A stretch of DNA of 63,213 nucleotides from an uncultured Varibaculum sp. (lineage in GTDB: Bacteria > Actinomycetota > Actinomycetes > Actinomycetales > Actinomycetaceae): the NCBI RefSeq assembly GCF_902489465.1, contig NZ_CABTZZ010000010.1, forward strand, positions 1-63,213. The letters run 5' to 3'. The stretch's first letter is position 1. Each line of letters starts with the position of its first letter. Positions 9,070 through 18,251 of this stretch are shown in pieces. Under the pieces are notes generated by a model, which saw nothing but the letters and a program-made list of their open reading frames with translations, searched no databases and was not told the origin of the DNA. The position numbers and the translations under genes are program-made.

Positions 9070-9490
9070 GCCTTACACCTTGAACGCGGTAAGCCCTGGG
9101 GGGGAAACTCCTAAATAAGTTGGTAAGCAAAAGCGATAGCTATTCGCCAGTGGGGATAACTGGAAAAAGTAATCCTACCGGTACAATCTGGGAAACTGTC
9201 AGCAGGTTAACACTGTTCAGTGCCTCTTTCAGCTTGGGGTAGGCCGTGATTTCCCGCTAAGCTAGCTCTTAGCACCTGGCTTGCCAGGTGACTTCGCGTG
9301 CGACTACCAGCCCAGCTGGGTCACGCTGACTTCGGTCCTGTTTTTGGTGGGATTCCTTTGGGGCAACCCGAAAGTGATTTCTACTGGTTGAAACAGGTGT
9401 CAGTGGACGTCGTGCCAGGAACCGAATGGAAACCGTAAGCGGGGCGTATAGCCCCAAAATATGTGCGCCATAGCGCACTGAAAGGAAGTC
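9070..9490 (+). promoter_or_regulatory. rpsB 5' region with several hairpins
   Basis: This 421-bp gap lies between the divergent M23 and rpsB genes. It holds a perfect hairpin CACCTGG-CTTG-CCAGGTG (9273-9290), the palindrome CCCAGCTGGG (9311-9320), and two short hairpins near 9439-9480 (GGGGC...GCCCC and GCGC...GCGC) just before the rpsB ribosome-binding site. A long structured leader fits autoregulation by ribosomal protein S2, which is known in other bacteria. That role is inferred here; no named leader family was recognised. Confidence 0.45.
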
Positions 9491-10393
9491 ATGGCGGTAG
9501 TAACCATGTCTGAGCTGCTTAAGAGCGGCGTACACTTTGGACATCAAACCCGGCGTTGGAACCCCAAGATGAAACCCTTCATCTTGACTGATCGCAACGG
9601 TATTTATGTAATCGATTTGGCGCAGTCTCTCGATGGCATTAATCGCGCCTACGATTTCGTGCGGCAAACCGTGCTGCGCGGGGGAAACATCCTCTTTGTC
9701 GGCACCAAGAAGCAAGCCCAAGACTCCATTGCTGAGCAAGCCGAGCGGGTAGGGATGCCCTATGTTAACCAACGCTGGTTGGGCGGAATGCTTACCAACT
9801 TTGGGACTGTGCACAAGCGTTTGCAGCGTCTAAAAGAACTTGAACAAATCGATTTCGACGATGTAGCCGGTTCGGGGCGCACTAAGAAAGAACTGTTGAT
9901 GATGAGCCGCGAGAAAGACAAGCTTTCCCGCACTCTAGGTGGTATCCGCGATATGGCGCGTATCCCCTCCGCTGTCTGGATCGTTGACACCAATAAAGAA
10001 CACTTGGCAGTGGCAGAAGCCAACAAGCTGAACATCCCGATCGTGGCGATTCTGGATACCAACTGCGATCCGGATGAAATCGAGTTCGGTATTCCCGGCA
10101 ATGACGACGCAATCCGCTCGGTAGCGCTGCTCACTCGGATTATTGCTGATGCCTGCGCCGATGGCTTAATTGCGCGCTCGCAAAAGGCGGCAGCTAAGAA
10201 AGACGCTAGCGAAGAAGAGGCTTCCTCCAGCAAAGAAGCTGCTCCGGCCAGTGATGAACCTTTGGCTGATTGGGAGCGGGAACTGCTAGAAGGTAGCGCC
10301 AATAGCGACGAGGGCGAAGAAAAGAAAACCGAAGAGCCCGCAGCTTCCGCGGAAGAGGAAAAATCCCCCACCGAAGCAGAACAGTCTGAATAA
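9491..10393 (+). CDS. rpsB: 30S ribosomal protein S2
   Basis: Ribosomal protein S2, a primary component of the small subunit needed for S1 binding and translation initiation in many bacteria. The 300-residue product begins with the family start MAVVTMSELLKSGVHFGHQTRRWNP and contains FVGTKKQAQ and YVNQRWLGGMLTN. The last 65 residues or so are an acidic Glu/Ser/Ala-rich tail not needed for the fold; such tails are frequent in actinobacterial S2. The gene is followed by tsf with a 34-bp gap, the universal rpsB-tsf pair. Confidence 0.98.
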   Translation: MAVVTMSELLKSGVHFGHQTRRWNPKMKPFILTDRNGIYVIDLAQSLDGINRAYDFVRQTVLRGGNILFVGTKKQAQDSIAEQAERVGMPYVNQRWLGGMLTNFGTVHKRLQRLKELEQIDFDDVAGSGRTKKELLMMSREKDKLSRTLGGIRDMARIPSAVWIVDTNKEHLAVAEANKLNIPIVAILDTNCDPDEIEFGIPGNDDAIRSVALLTRIIADACADGLIARSQKAAAKKDASEEEASSSKEAAPASDEPLADWERELLEGSANSDEGEEKKTEEPAASAEEEKSPTEAEQSE

Positions 10394-10427
10394 TCCGCTA
10401 AGGATCGTTAACGAGAGGAACATACTG

Positions 10428-11264
10428 ATGGCTATTTCGATGCAAGACATTAAGGAACTACGCGAATTGACCGGCGCAGGTCTGATGGAAGTTAAGAAGG
10501 CACTGGAAGAGGCAAACGGCGATAAGGACGCAGCGGTAAAGGCGATCCGGTTAGCGGGTAAGAAATCCCTGGCTAAGCGGGAAGATCGTTCTACTGCGAA
10601 CGGTCTGGTGATGGCGAAAGTCCTGGACACCGCAGACGGACAGGCCGGCGTAATGGTAGAGCTGAATTCGGAAACTGACTTCGTGGGCAAGTCCCCCAAG
10701 TTCGTGGAGGCCGCCGAAGAAATCATGCAGGCACTGGTTGACAGCGGGGTAAGCACTCGCGAGCAACTGCTGGAAGCAAAATGCGGCGAAGGCACCGTGA
10801 AAGAAAAGGTCGAGGAAATCGGCGCCCTCTTCTCTGAAAATATTGTTTTGGGGAAGGTAACCCGGATCGAGGGCGAGGCCGTGACCAGCTATCTGCACTA
10901 TTCTTCGGCAGATCTGCCGGCACAGGTGGGGGTACTGGTTGCCACCGATAAGGCGGGCGCAGACGTGGCGCACGATATTGCGCTGCACATCGCCGCTTAT
11001 AACCCCCGTTTCATTGATCGCGACGAAGTTCCCCAGGCGGAACTGGACAAAGAACGTGAAACCCTGCGGGAAATGACCCTGAAAGAGGGCAAGCCGGAAA
11101 AGATCGTTGACAAGATCGTGGAAGGCCGGATGGGATCCTTCTACAAAGACAACTGCCTGCTAGACCAGGATTTTGCGAAGGATCCGAAGAAGTCGGTAGG
11201 ACAGATCGTGAAAGCCTCGGGTGGGAAAGTTACTGCTTTCGCCCGCTTCCACGTAGGTTCTTAA
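10428..11264 (+). CDS. tsf: translation elongation factor Ts
   Basis: EF-Ts regenerates EF-Tu-GTP by promoting GDP release. The product has 278 residues. The N-terminal UBA-like domain (KELRELTGAGLMEVKKALEEA), the exchange motif TDFVGK, and the core dimerisation segments are all present. The start has the ribosome-binding site gagaggaa. It shares a transcript with rpsB and is followed by a strong intrinsic terminator. Confidence 0.98.
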   Translation: MAISMQDIKELRELTGAGLMEVKKALEEANGDKDAAVKAIRLAGKKSLAKREDRSTANGLVMAKVLDTADGQAGVMVELNSETDFVGKSPKFVEAAEEIMQALVDSGVSTREQLLEAKCGEGTVKEKVEEIGALFSENIVLGKVTRIEGEAVTSYLHYSSADLPAQVGVLVATDKAGADVAHDIALHIAAYNPRFIDRDEVPQAELDKERETLREMTLKEGKPEKIVDKIVEGRMGSFYKDNCLLDQDFAKDPKKSVGQIVKASGGKVTAFARFHVGS

Positions 11265-11273
11265 ACAAATAAT

Positions 11274-11310
11274 GATGTGGCCTCAGGAAAATCCTGAGGC
11301 CACATCTTTA
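11274..11310 (+). terminator. intrinsic terminator after rpsB-tsf
   Basis: A perfect 15-bp stem, GATGTGGCCTCAGGA with TCCTGAGGCCACATC, encloses a 3-nt loop and is followed by TTTA. It sits 10 bp after the tsf stop and ends the rpsB-tsf transcript. Confidence 0.9.
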
Positions 11311-11448
11311 TATCCAGACAGTTAATTGGGGATTTTCCTCCAGTAAATAACAAGATCGCGAGGCAGAAGTACTCCAGCTTTAGTGCTTCGGGTTAAAGTA
11401 GTAACAGGCATATTGCCCTCAAGGGACAACAATATTAAGGGGATAAGG

Positions 11449-12183
11449 GTGAACCAAAAAGTCGGAAATAAACAACGCAGAGTGATGCTGAAAGTGTCCG
11501 GCGAAGTCTTTGGGGGCGGCCAAGTTGGCATGGATCTAGACGTAATCAATTCGGTAGCACACCAGATTGGAGCGGCCGTTGAACAAGGAGTCCAAGTCGC
11601 AGTGGTAGTTGGGGGCGGAAACTTTTTCCGAGGTGCCGAACTTTCCCAGCGCGGCCTCGATCGGGCGCGCGCCGACTATATGGGAATGCTAGGAACGGTA
11701 ATGAATTCCCTGGCGTTGCAGGATCTTTTGGAACAGGCAGGGGTAACTACCCGGGTGCAAACCGCCATCACTATGGGACAAATTGCCGAACCCTATATTC
11801 CCTTAAAAGCGGTACGCCATATGGAGAAAGGTCGGGTAGTGATCTTCGGTGCCGGATCTGGCTTGCCGTTCTTCTCCACCGACACGGTAAGTGCCCAGCG
11901 TGCCCTCGAAACCCATTGCCAAGAGCTGTTGGTAGGTAAGAACGGTGTTGATGGGGTTTATAGCGCAGACCCGAAGACGGATCCCACCGCCACCCGATTT
12001 GATCATCTAACTTATCAAGAAGCTCTACAGAAGGAACTGAAGGTTATGGATGCCACTGCTTTCAGTCTCTGTATGGATAACAAACTAAATACTCGGGTAT
12101 TTGGAATGTCTGAGCCTGGCAACGTTACTTCGGCGCTGCTAGGTGAGACAATCGGTACATTAGTTTCTGCTGACAAGGAGTAA
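11449..12183 (+). CDS. pyrH: UMP kinase
   Basis: Uridylate kinase phosphorylates UMP to UDP in pyrimidine nucleotide synthesis. From GTG 11449 the protein has 244 residues, matching the family. The phosphate-binding MLKVSGEVFGGG, the VVVGGGNFFRG loop, the GTVMNSLALQD segment and the GAGSGLPFFSTD motif are present. An aagggg site 6-7 nt upstream supports GTG 11449; the longer frame from 11383 adds residues not expected in UMP kinases. The usual frr gene follows after 4 bp. Confidence 0.95.
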   Translation: MNQKVGNKQRRVMLKVSGEVFGGGQVGMDLDVINSVAHQIGAAVEQGVQVAVVVGGGNFFRGAELSQRGLDRARADYMGMLGTVMNSLALQDLLEQAGVTTRVQTAITMGQIAEPYIPLKAVRHMEKGRVVIFGAGSGLPFFSTDTVSAQRALETHCQELLVGKNGVDGVYSADPKTDPTATRFDHLTYQEALQKELKVMDATAFSLCMDNKLNTRVFGMSEPGNVTSALLGETIGTLVSADKE

Positions 12184-12187
12184 CCAA

Positions 12188-12745
12188 GTGATTGACGATA
12201 TTCTGCTCGAAGCTGAGGAGAAGATGGAAAAAGCCATTGAGTTCTCCCGGGAAGAATTCACTGCGATTCGCACCGGGCGTGCCAATGCTGCCATGTTTAA
12301 CCCGATTATGGTGGAGTACTATGGGGCGCCCACGCCTTTGCAGCAACTAGCTACCATTAATATCCCGGAGCCACGCACCGTGCTGATTTCCCCCTATGAC
12401 AAGTCCTCCACGAACGATGTCATCAAGGCGGTACGGGACAGCGACCTGGGAGTTAACCCCACTGATGAGGGCAACCATATTCGGGTTACCCTGCCAGAAC
12501 TCACCGAGGAGCGCCGCCGCGACTACGTAAAACTTGCCGGCCAAAAGGCAGAGGAAGGACGCGTATCTATTCGCGGTATTCGCCGCAAAGCCCTGGATCA
12601 GCTGGGCAAGCTAAAGAAGGATGGCGATGCCGGCGAGGACGAAGTAACGCGTGCAGAAAAAGAAATCGAGGCTTTGACTAAGAAACAGGTGGACACGATG
12701 GATGCCCTGTTAGAAGCCAAAGAAAAAGAACTAATGGAGATGTAG
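12188..12745 (+). CDS. frr: ribosome recycling factor
   Basis: RRF splits post-termination ribosomes together with EF-G. The 185-residue product is full length, with the N-terminal helix EEKMEKAIEFSREEFTAIRTGRANA, the tip domain PTPLQQLATINIPEPR, and the long C-terminal helices with ERRRDYVKLAGQKAEEGRVSIR. It starts at GTG 12188 four bases after pyrH and is directly followed by cdsA. Confidence 0.97.
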   Translation: MIDDILLEAEEKMEKAIEFSREEFTAIRTGRANAAMFNPIMVEYYGAPTPLQQLATINIPEPRTVLISPYDKSSTNDVIKAVRDSDLGVNPTDEGNHIRVTLPELTEERRRDYVKLAGQKAEEGRVSIRGIRRKALDQLGKLKKDGDAGEDEVTRAEKEIEALTKKQVDTMDALLEAKEKELMEM

Positions 12746-13636
12746 TTGAACCACCGTCCCCCCGTCCAAGGCGAGGGATCTGCGTCTTTGATGACCCCAG
12801 AACCTACCAAGAATACGCCCGCAAAAGCGAAAAAGTCGCGGGCAGGACGTAACCTACCGGCCTCGATTGCCGTGGGGGTAGGCCTGGGTGCCTTGGTGTT
12901 AGCGTTGCTTCTGGCGCCACCGGTATGTTTCTTGGTATTCATCATGGTGGTGGCAGTGATGGCCGAAGTTGAGATGGCGAGGGCGGTATCCCGGATTAGG
13001 GTAAAACTGTGTTTGCCACCCCTGGTGGTGGGCAGTATCGGGATGCTGATCTGCGCCTATCTGTTAGGTCCGGAGGGGGTATGGGCGGCGCTACTGGCTA
13101 CTTTGATAGCTTGTGCTATCTGGCGGTTGAGTAGTGGCCCTTCCAAGTTCGCGACTCGCGACCTGCTAGTGACCTGTTTTGTTGCCATCTATTTGCCCTT
13201 CTTGGCATCCTTTGTGGTTATTATGCTGCATAATCCCCATCATCCCGCCCCAATAATAGTGTGGATCGTGATCACCATATGTAATGACATTGGCGGATAC
13301 GCGGCGGGGGTGCTTAAAGGTAAGCACCCGATGGCTCCGGCAGTTTCGCCTGCCAAATCTTGGGAAGGGTTCGCCGGTTCCGTAGTGATGTGCACACTTG
13401 CCGCAGCCGTTGCGGTTTGGGCGACCGGAACTCAGCTCTGGGCAATCGCAGTGCTGGGGATCCTGACTCCCATTGTTGCTACCTGTGGAGATTTAGGGGA
13501 ATCCCTAATAAAGCGGGATTTACAACTTAAAGACATGGGTAATTTACTACCTGGTCATGGCGGAGTGATGGATCGCCTGGACTCGCTGCTGATTACCGTA
13601 CCCCTCTTTTTCCTGGTGTCCTTGTGGATCTTTTAA
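12746..13636 (+). CDS. cdsA: phosphatidate cytidylyltransferase
   Basis: An integral membrane enzyme that makes CDP-diacylglycerol from phosphatidic acid and CTP, the branch point of phospholipid synthesis. The protein has up to 296 residues, with a basic Ala/Lys-rich N-terminus, about eight hydrophobic segments, and a C-terminal family signature ending in KRDLQLKDMGNLLPGHGG and MDRLDS. The start is uncertain: TTG 12746 abuts the frr stop with a tggaga site, while ATG 12791 is the other candidate, with a more distant gcgaggg. Confidence 0.93.
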   Translation: MNHRPPVQGEGSASLMTPEPTKNTPAKAKKSRAGRNLPASIAVGVGLGALVLALLLAPPVCFLVFIMVVAVMAEVEMARAVSRIRVKLCLPPLVVGSIGMLICAYLLGPEGVWAALLATLIACAIWRLSSGPSKFATRDLLVTCFVAIYLPFLASFVVIMLHNPHHPAPIIVWIVITICNDIGGYAAGVLKGKHPMAPAVSPAKSWEGFAGSVVMCTLAAAVAVWATGTQLWAIAVLGILTPIVATCGDLGESLIKRDLQLKDMGNLLPGHGGVMDRLDSLLITVPLFFLVSLWIF

Positions 13637-13653
13637 AGGATGGGAAACTCTAA

Positions 13654-14979
13654 ATGGCAAAGCTAGCGCAACCAGGATCGGCTGAAAAGCGGCAAAAGGA
13701 CGGATCCCGGGCATCTTTGCAGGAATCCGGCTTCGCTGGTAAGGCTAACGGCTCCACCAGTGATAAAGAGTTGATGCGCCGAGCCAAACCGCGGCATGAT
13801 CCCTCCCAAGTAATGCCCACCGACCAAGCCCCTGAGGGAGCTAACAGCCCGGATGCGCGTCCCGTGCTGCGTTTTCACGCAACTAGACGTGCGAAACCCC
13901 CGGAGCATTTGGCAGATTTTGACCTGGCGGGACGCAAAGAAATGCTAAAAGAGGCCGGTTTTCCGCCCTTTAGAGCCGACCAATTATCCCGTCACTATTT
14001 CACTCACTTAACTACCGATCCGCGCCAGATGTCCGACCTGTCCGCTCAAGGACGGGAAGAACTCACGGAGCTGGCATTTCCGTCACTAGTTCAGCAAGTG
14101 GTTCAACGCAGCGGTGATCAGGGAATGACTCGCAAATACCTGTGGCGGCTATTTGATGGAGCCGAAGTAGAGTCGGTGCTAATGCGCTATCCCTCCCGCG
14201 CTACCCTATGTATTTCTTGCGAAGTGGGATGTGGAATGGCTTGCCCATTTTGCGCCACCGGACAAATGGGGTTGACCCGTAACCTTTCTACCGCTGAAAT
14301 CGTGGAACAGGTGCGTCTGGCACGTAAGGTTTGTCAGGAGGGCGAACTAGGCGGAGATCCCTGCAATCTCTCCAACGTCGTGTTCATGGGGATGGGCGAG
14401 CCCCTGGTTAACTATCGGGCAGTGGTGGGCGCGATTCGCCGCTTGATCGCAGATCCGCCGGAAGGATTCGGAATGTCCGCGCGGGGAATCACGGTTTCTA
14501 CTGTGGGACTGGTACCCGGGATCAAAAAGTTGACGGAAGAAAAAATTCCGGTCACCTTGGCGATTTCGCTGCACGCTCCCGATGACGAGCTCCGGGATGA
14601 GCTAGTTCCTATTAATTCTCGATTCCAGGTTAGCGAACTGTTAGACGCGGCTTACGACTATTTTAAAGCTACTGGCCGGCGGGTCTCCATCGAATACGCC
14701 CTGATCAAGAAGATGAATGATCAAGCTTGGAGGGCGGGACTACTCGCAGATTTATTGAATGCTCGCGGGCATGGCTGGGCACATGTGAACCCGATTCCGT
14801 TAAATCCCACCCCCGGATCTATCTGGACGGCGAGTGAATCCCACGCTCAAGCAGAATTTGTGGATACTCTGGAACGTAAAGGTATCACTACCACTATCCG
14901 CGATACTCGGGGACAAGATATTGATGGAGCGTGTGGTCAATTGGCAACTAAATCTCGGAAGGAGAGGACTGGCAAATGA
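13654..14979 (+). CDS. rlmN: 23S rRNA (adenine-2503-C2)-methyltransferase / tRNA A37 methyltransferase
   Basis: A radical-SAM enzyme that methylates C2 of A2503 in 23S rRNA and A37 in some tRNAs. The 441 residues include about 85 extra N-terminal residues, low in complexity, before the conserved part. The [4Fe-4S] cluster motif C-x3-C-x2-C is Cys193, Cys197 and Cys200 in GCGMACPFC. The catalytic C-terminal cysteine lies in RDTRGQDIDGACGQL. The VVFMGMGEPLVNY motif is typical. The gene follows cdsA and overlaps the next start by ATGA. Confidence 0.95.
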   Translation: MAKLAQPGSAEKRQKDGSRASLQESGFAGKANGSTSDKELMRRAKPRHDPSQVMPTDQAPEGANSPDARPVLRFHATRRAKPPEHLADFDLAGRKEMLKEAGFPPFRADQLSRHYFTHLTTDPRQMSDLSAQGREELTELAFPSLVQQVVQRSGDQGMTRKYLWRLFDGAEVESVLMRYPSRATLCISCEVGCGMACPFCATGQMGLTRNLSTAEIVEQVRLARKVCQEGELGGDPCNLSNVVFMGMGEPLVNYRAVVGAIRRLIADPPEGFGMSARGITVSTVGLVPGIKKLTEEKIPVTLAISLHAPDDELRDELVPINSRFQVSELLDAAYDYFKATGRRVSIEYALIKKMNDQAWRAGLLADLLNARGHGWAHVNPIPLNPTPGSIWTASESHAQAEFVDTLERKGITTTIRDTRGQDIDGACGQLATKSRKERTGK

Positions 14980-15527
14980 GCGAGAACAACTTTCCTAGGG
15001 CCGGTTTTTTTACGCGGGGATACGAACCCTCCCAGGTGGACGAGTTTTTTGCAGATGCTCGCAAAGCCTATGAGGGCGGGGTACCGGCCGAAAAATTCTC
15101 GGCCGCCCAAGTGCGGGGTGCCCATTTTGACCTAGTGCGTCGCGGATATCAAACTGCCGCGATTGACCAGGCTATGGATCGTCTGGAAGCCGCTTTCGTG
15201 CGGCGTGACCGCGCAGATAATGTGGCAGTTAATGGTTCGCAAGCCTGGATGGAAAGGGTGGCGCAGCGGGCAACTACCCTTTATCCGCGGATGCTACGTC
15301 CGCGGGGCAAACGTTTCGCTCACCCGGACGGTAAAGGCTATGACGCCACCCAGGTGGATGAACTACTTGACCGGCTGGCACAATATTTTGACTCGGATAA
15401 GGGAATCACCTCCGCCGAGATTCGTAGTGCCACTTTTAAGACTGCAAAAAATGAAAAGGCGTATAAAGAGGGCGTAGTTGATGCCTATCTCTCGCGGGCG
15501 GTAGAAGTACTGCTGGCGGTGGAATAA
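14976..15527 (+). CDS. DivIVA-domain repeat protein
   Basis: A 183-residue protein with three short DivIVA-like motifs. The first is FFTRGYEPSQVDEFFADA, which resembles the start of DivIVA/Wag31; similar units are RRGYQTAAIDQAMDRLEAAF and KGYDATQVDELLDRLAQYF. It lacks the long coiled-coil of Wag31. The same gene type sits between rlmN and dxr in many actinobacteria. A role at cell poles or septum would be inferred from the fold only. Its start overlaps the rlmN stop (ATGA). Confidence 0.82.
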   Translation: MSENNFPRAGFFTRGYEPSQVDEFFADARKAYEGGVPAEKFSAAQVRGAHFDLVRRGYQTAAIDQAMDRLEAAFVRRDRADNVAVNGSQAWMERVAQRATTLYPRMLRPRGKRFAHPDGKGYDATQVDELLDRLAQYFDSDKGITSAEIRSATFKTAKNEKAYKEGVVDAYLSRAVEVLLAVE

Positions 15528-15581
15528 CTGTTTGAGTTCGGGTAGTAACCGACAAAATATTTTCACGATCGGGGAGGGGCA

Positions 15582-16796
15582 GTGCGCGACGTTTTCATTT
15601 TGGGATCCACGGGATCGATTGGTACGCAAGCACTGGAGGTAATCGCTCAGAATCCGGGGCGGTTTTGTGTGCGCGCTCTTAGCGCTGGCGGGGCTAACCT
15701 TGCTTTATTGGCGCGCCAAGCTGCCCGTTTCCGCCCAGAAATAGTGGCGATTTCTTTAGCTAGGGGCGAGGAATTCGCGACTGCGCTAGCTGCGGAACTT
15801 CCCGGGGGCGAAGAATATCAACCCGAGATTTTGATGGGAGAGGATGCTAGTGCCCGAGCGGCGGGCAGAGCCAGCCGGCAAGCAGTAGTCCTCAATGGGA
15901 TTACCGGCGGGGTGGGGCTGGCTCCTACTTTGGCCGCCTTGGAAAGTGGGGCTACCTTAGCGCTGGCAAATAAAGAATCTTTGATTGTGGGTGGCGCCTT
16001 AGTTAAAGCTGCCTGCCAGCGCCCTGGCCAAATCGTACCGGTAGATTCCGAGCATTCGGCGATCGCTCAAACCTTAGCTAGTGGTGTCCACCATAAGGGG
16101 CTAACCAGCGTAAACCAGGATGGTTGCAGTGAAGTTAGCCAGATTATTCTTACTGCCTCTGGCGGTCCTTTCCGGGGAAAGAAACGTGCGGATTTAGCTC
16201 AGGTTAACACGCAGCAAGCGCTTAATCACCCCACTTGGTCGATGGGGCCGGTGGTGACTATCAACTCTTCTACCCTGGTAAACAAGGGTTTGGAACTGAT
16301 AGAAGCTCACCTTTTATTTGAGGTTACGCCCGAAGATATTGTGCCGGTGATTCATCCCCAATCGATTATTCACTCCGGGGTAACTTGGATTGATGGCGCC
16401 ACTATTTTGCAGGCCTCCCCGCCCGATATGCGCCTTCCGATCGCCTTGGGGTTAGATTGGCCGAGCCGCCTAGAAAAAACAGTTCCCCCTCTGGATTTCA
16501 CTAGCGCTCAGCAGTGGCAATTCGAACCGGTAGATCATGAAACTTTCCCGGCGATAAAACTTGCCCGGCAGGCAGTGGCGACCTCAGCTTCACACCCGGC
16601 GGTTTATAACGCCGCCAACGAAGTATTCGTCGATGCCTTCATAGATGGAGACTTGCCCTACCTGCAAATAGTGGATTCGTTAGCGCAAGTACTAGCCGAA
16701 CATACCGGCATTGATAATCCGGATTTAGCGCAAATCATACAGGCGCAAGCCTGGGCGAAATCCAAGGCTCAGGAAATTGTCATGAACGCTAGATAG
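15582..16796 (+). CDS. dxr: 1-deoxy-D-xylulose-5-phosphate reductoisomerase
   Basis: DXR converts 1-deoxyxylulose 5-phosphate to MEP using NADPH, the second step of the MEP isoprenoid pathway. The protein has 404 residues. The NADPH-binding motif GSTGSIGTQALEVI is at the start. The catalytic and substrate motifs LANKESLIVGG, VDSEHSAI, LTASGGPFRG, HPTWSMG and NSSTLVNKGLELIEAHLLF are intact. It starts at GTG 15582 after a ggggagggg site. Another MEP gene, ispG, is two genes downstream. Confidence 0.97.
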   Translation: MRDVFILGSTGSIGTQALEVIAQNPGRFCVRALSAGGANLALLARQAARFRPEIVAISLARGEEFATALAAELPGGEEYQPEILMGEDASARAAGRASRQAVVLNGITGGVGLAPTLAALESGATLALANKESLIVGGALVKAACQRPGQIVPVDSEHSAIAQTLASGVHHKGLTSVNQDGCSEVSQIILTASGGPFRGKKRADLAQVNTQQALNHPTWSMGPVVTINSSTLVNKGLELIEAHLLFEVTPEDIVPVIHPQSIIHSGVTWIDGATILQASPPDMRLPIALGLDWPSRLEKTVPPLDFTSAQQWQFEPVDHETFPAIKLARQAVATSASHPAVYNAANEVFVDAFIDGDLPYLQIVDSLAQVLAEHTGIDNPDLAQIIQAQAWAKSKAQEIVMNAR

Positions 16797-16805
16797 GCTA
16801 TCCCC

Positions 16806-18095
16806 ATGGCTTTTTTGCTGGGAATAATAATTCTTGTTATCGGACTGATTATCTCGATTGGTCTGCATGAATGTGGGCACCTGCTGCCGGCTAAAAAATT
16901 TGGGGCGCTAGTTCCCCAGTTCATGATTGGTTTTGGGCCCACCCTGTTTTCACGCAAACGCGGGGAAACCGAGTACGGAGTTAAAGCCTTCCTCCTAGGG
17001 GGTTATTGCCGCATCCTGGGAATGTACGGACCGGGTGACCCGGATCAATTCGCCTATAAGCTGGATGGTAAGAAACTTTCGGTGCGCCAGGCACGCGCCC
17101 TGGATCCGGAGGAAGCTGAAAACTTGGTTCCTACCTGGTCGCAAGAAGCCCGTGACGCCTCGCTGTCTGAGATTCCCATAGCTCAGCGCCACCGTGGCTT
17201 TTATAACCTGCCGGTATCTCGGCGCCTAGTGGTAATGTTCGGCGGGCCAGTGATGAACTTATTTTTAGCGTTCGTGCTGATGGGGATAGCAATGCTGGGG
17301 ATTGGGATTGCCACCCCCACCACCACTGTCGATAAAGCCGTCTGCTTAAAAGCAGGACAAGTGGTTGATTGTGCTCAGGAGGGCGCCCAGCCTTCCCCGG
17401 CAGCCAAAGCCGGGATCAAACCGGGAGATAAGTTACTCGCTTGGGATGGCCAGAAAATTAACACCTGGGAAGACCTGCGAAAACATGCTAAAGCTACCGA
17501 GGGGGATGCCACTGTATCAGTCCAGCGCGGCGGAGAAGTTATCGACCTGCACCTATCCGGGGTAGATGGGAAAGCAGGGCTGTATGCGCGTTCGGTGCGT
17601 CAAAGCACGGGACTTGCCACCTATGGGCAAACTATGTGGCAAATGTTCTACCAAACCGGGGCAGTAGTATTAAAACTCCCGGTAGCTGTGTGGGACGTGG
17701 GAGTTGCGGTCTTCACCGATACCCCGCGCGATAGCTCCGGAATCATGTCAGTCTTGGGAGTAGGCAGAATCGCGGGAGAGATCGGTTCTGCGCCCTCAAC
17801 CCAGGTGACCCTGGCGGATCGCGCTGGGGGCTTGCTCTCTTTGCTAGCCTCTCTAAATATGGCGCTGTTTGTATTCAACCTGATTCCGCTGCCGCCGCTA
17901 GATGGGGGACATATTGCCGGTGCTTGTTGGCAAGGAATTAAGAACACCTATGCACGGCTCCGTTCGCGTCCGGCTCCTGGCCCCATTGATGCCGCGAAAG
18001 CTGTGCCATTGACCTACGTGGTGGCAGGACTGTTGATAGTTATGACAGTGCTACTGATGGTGGCGGATATTGTTGACCCCATTCGCTTACCTTAG
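16806..18095 (+). CDS. rip: site-2 type zinc metalloprotease (Rip1/RseP family)
   Basis: An intramembrane M50 protease that cleaves membrane anti-sigma factors and related substrates. In 429 residues it has the zinc motif HECGH (21-25) in the first membrane segment, a central PDZ-like domain (about 185-260, with GIKPGDKLLAWDGQKI), a second metal-ligand motif NLIPLPPLDGGHI, and a terminal membrane helix. The gene lies between dxr and ispG, its conserved position in actinobacteria, where the Mycobacterium orthologue is Rip1. Confidence 0.93.
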   Translation: MAFLLGIIILVIGLIISIGLHECGHLLPAKKFGALVPQFMIGFGPTLFSRKRGETEYGVKAFLLGGYCRILGMYGPGDPDQFAYKLDGKKLSVRQARALDPEEAENLVPTWSQEARDASLSEIPIAQRHRGFYNLPVSRRLVVMFGGPVMNLFLAFVLMGIAMLGIGIATPTTTVDKAVCLKAGQVVDCAQEGAQPSPAAKAGIKPGDKLLAWDGQKINTWEDLRKHAKATEGDATVSVQRGGEVIDLHLSGVDGKAGLYARSVRQSTGLATYGQTMWQMFYQTGAVVLKLPVAVWDVGVAVFTDTPRDSSGIMSVLGVGRIAGEIGSAPSTQVTLADRAGGLLSLLASLNMALFVFNLIPLPPLDGGHIAGACWQGIKNTYARLRSRPAPGPIDAAKAVPLTYVVAGLLIVMTVLLMVADIVDPIRLP

Positions 18096-18251
18096 TTATT
18101 GAGTTAGTTATGGGGAGCGGACATCGTTTAATACTGGCGGTCTTTCGCCCTCAGTGATTACTGCTAATAAAGCCCAGGGAATAGCGGAGGTAAAAGCTTT
18201 ATTATTTTTAGAAACTAGGGCTTTGGCGTCTGAAAGCGTCATAATAGGAAC

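Noticed and set aside
9269..9814. 181-codon minus-strand frame across the rpsB start
   Set aside because: It is antisense to rpsB and its leader, with no family resemblance.
9760..10371. 203-codon open frame on the minus strand, Ser/Ala-rich
   Set aside because: It is antisense to rpsB and mirrors its Glu/Ala/Ser-rich tail; it has no ribosome-binding site and its composition is that of a shadow frame.
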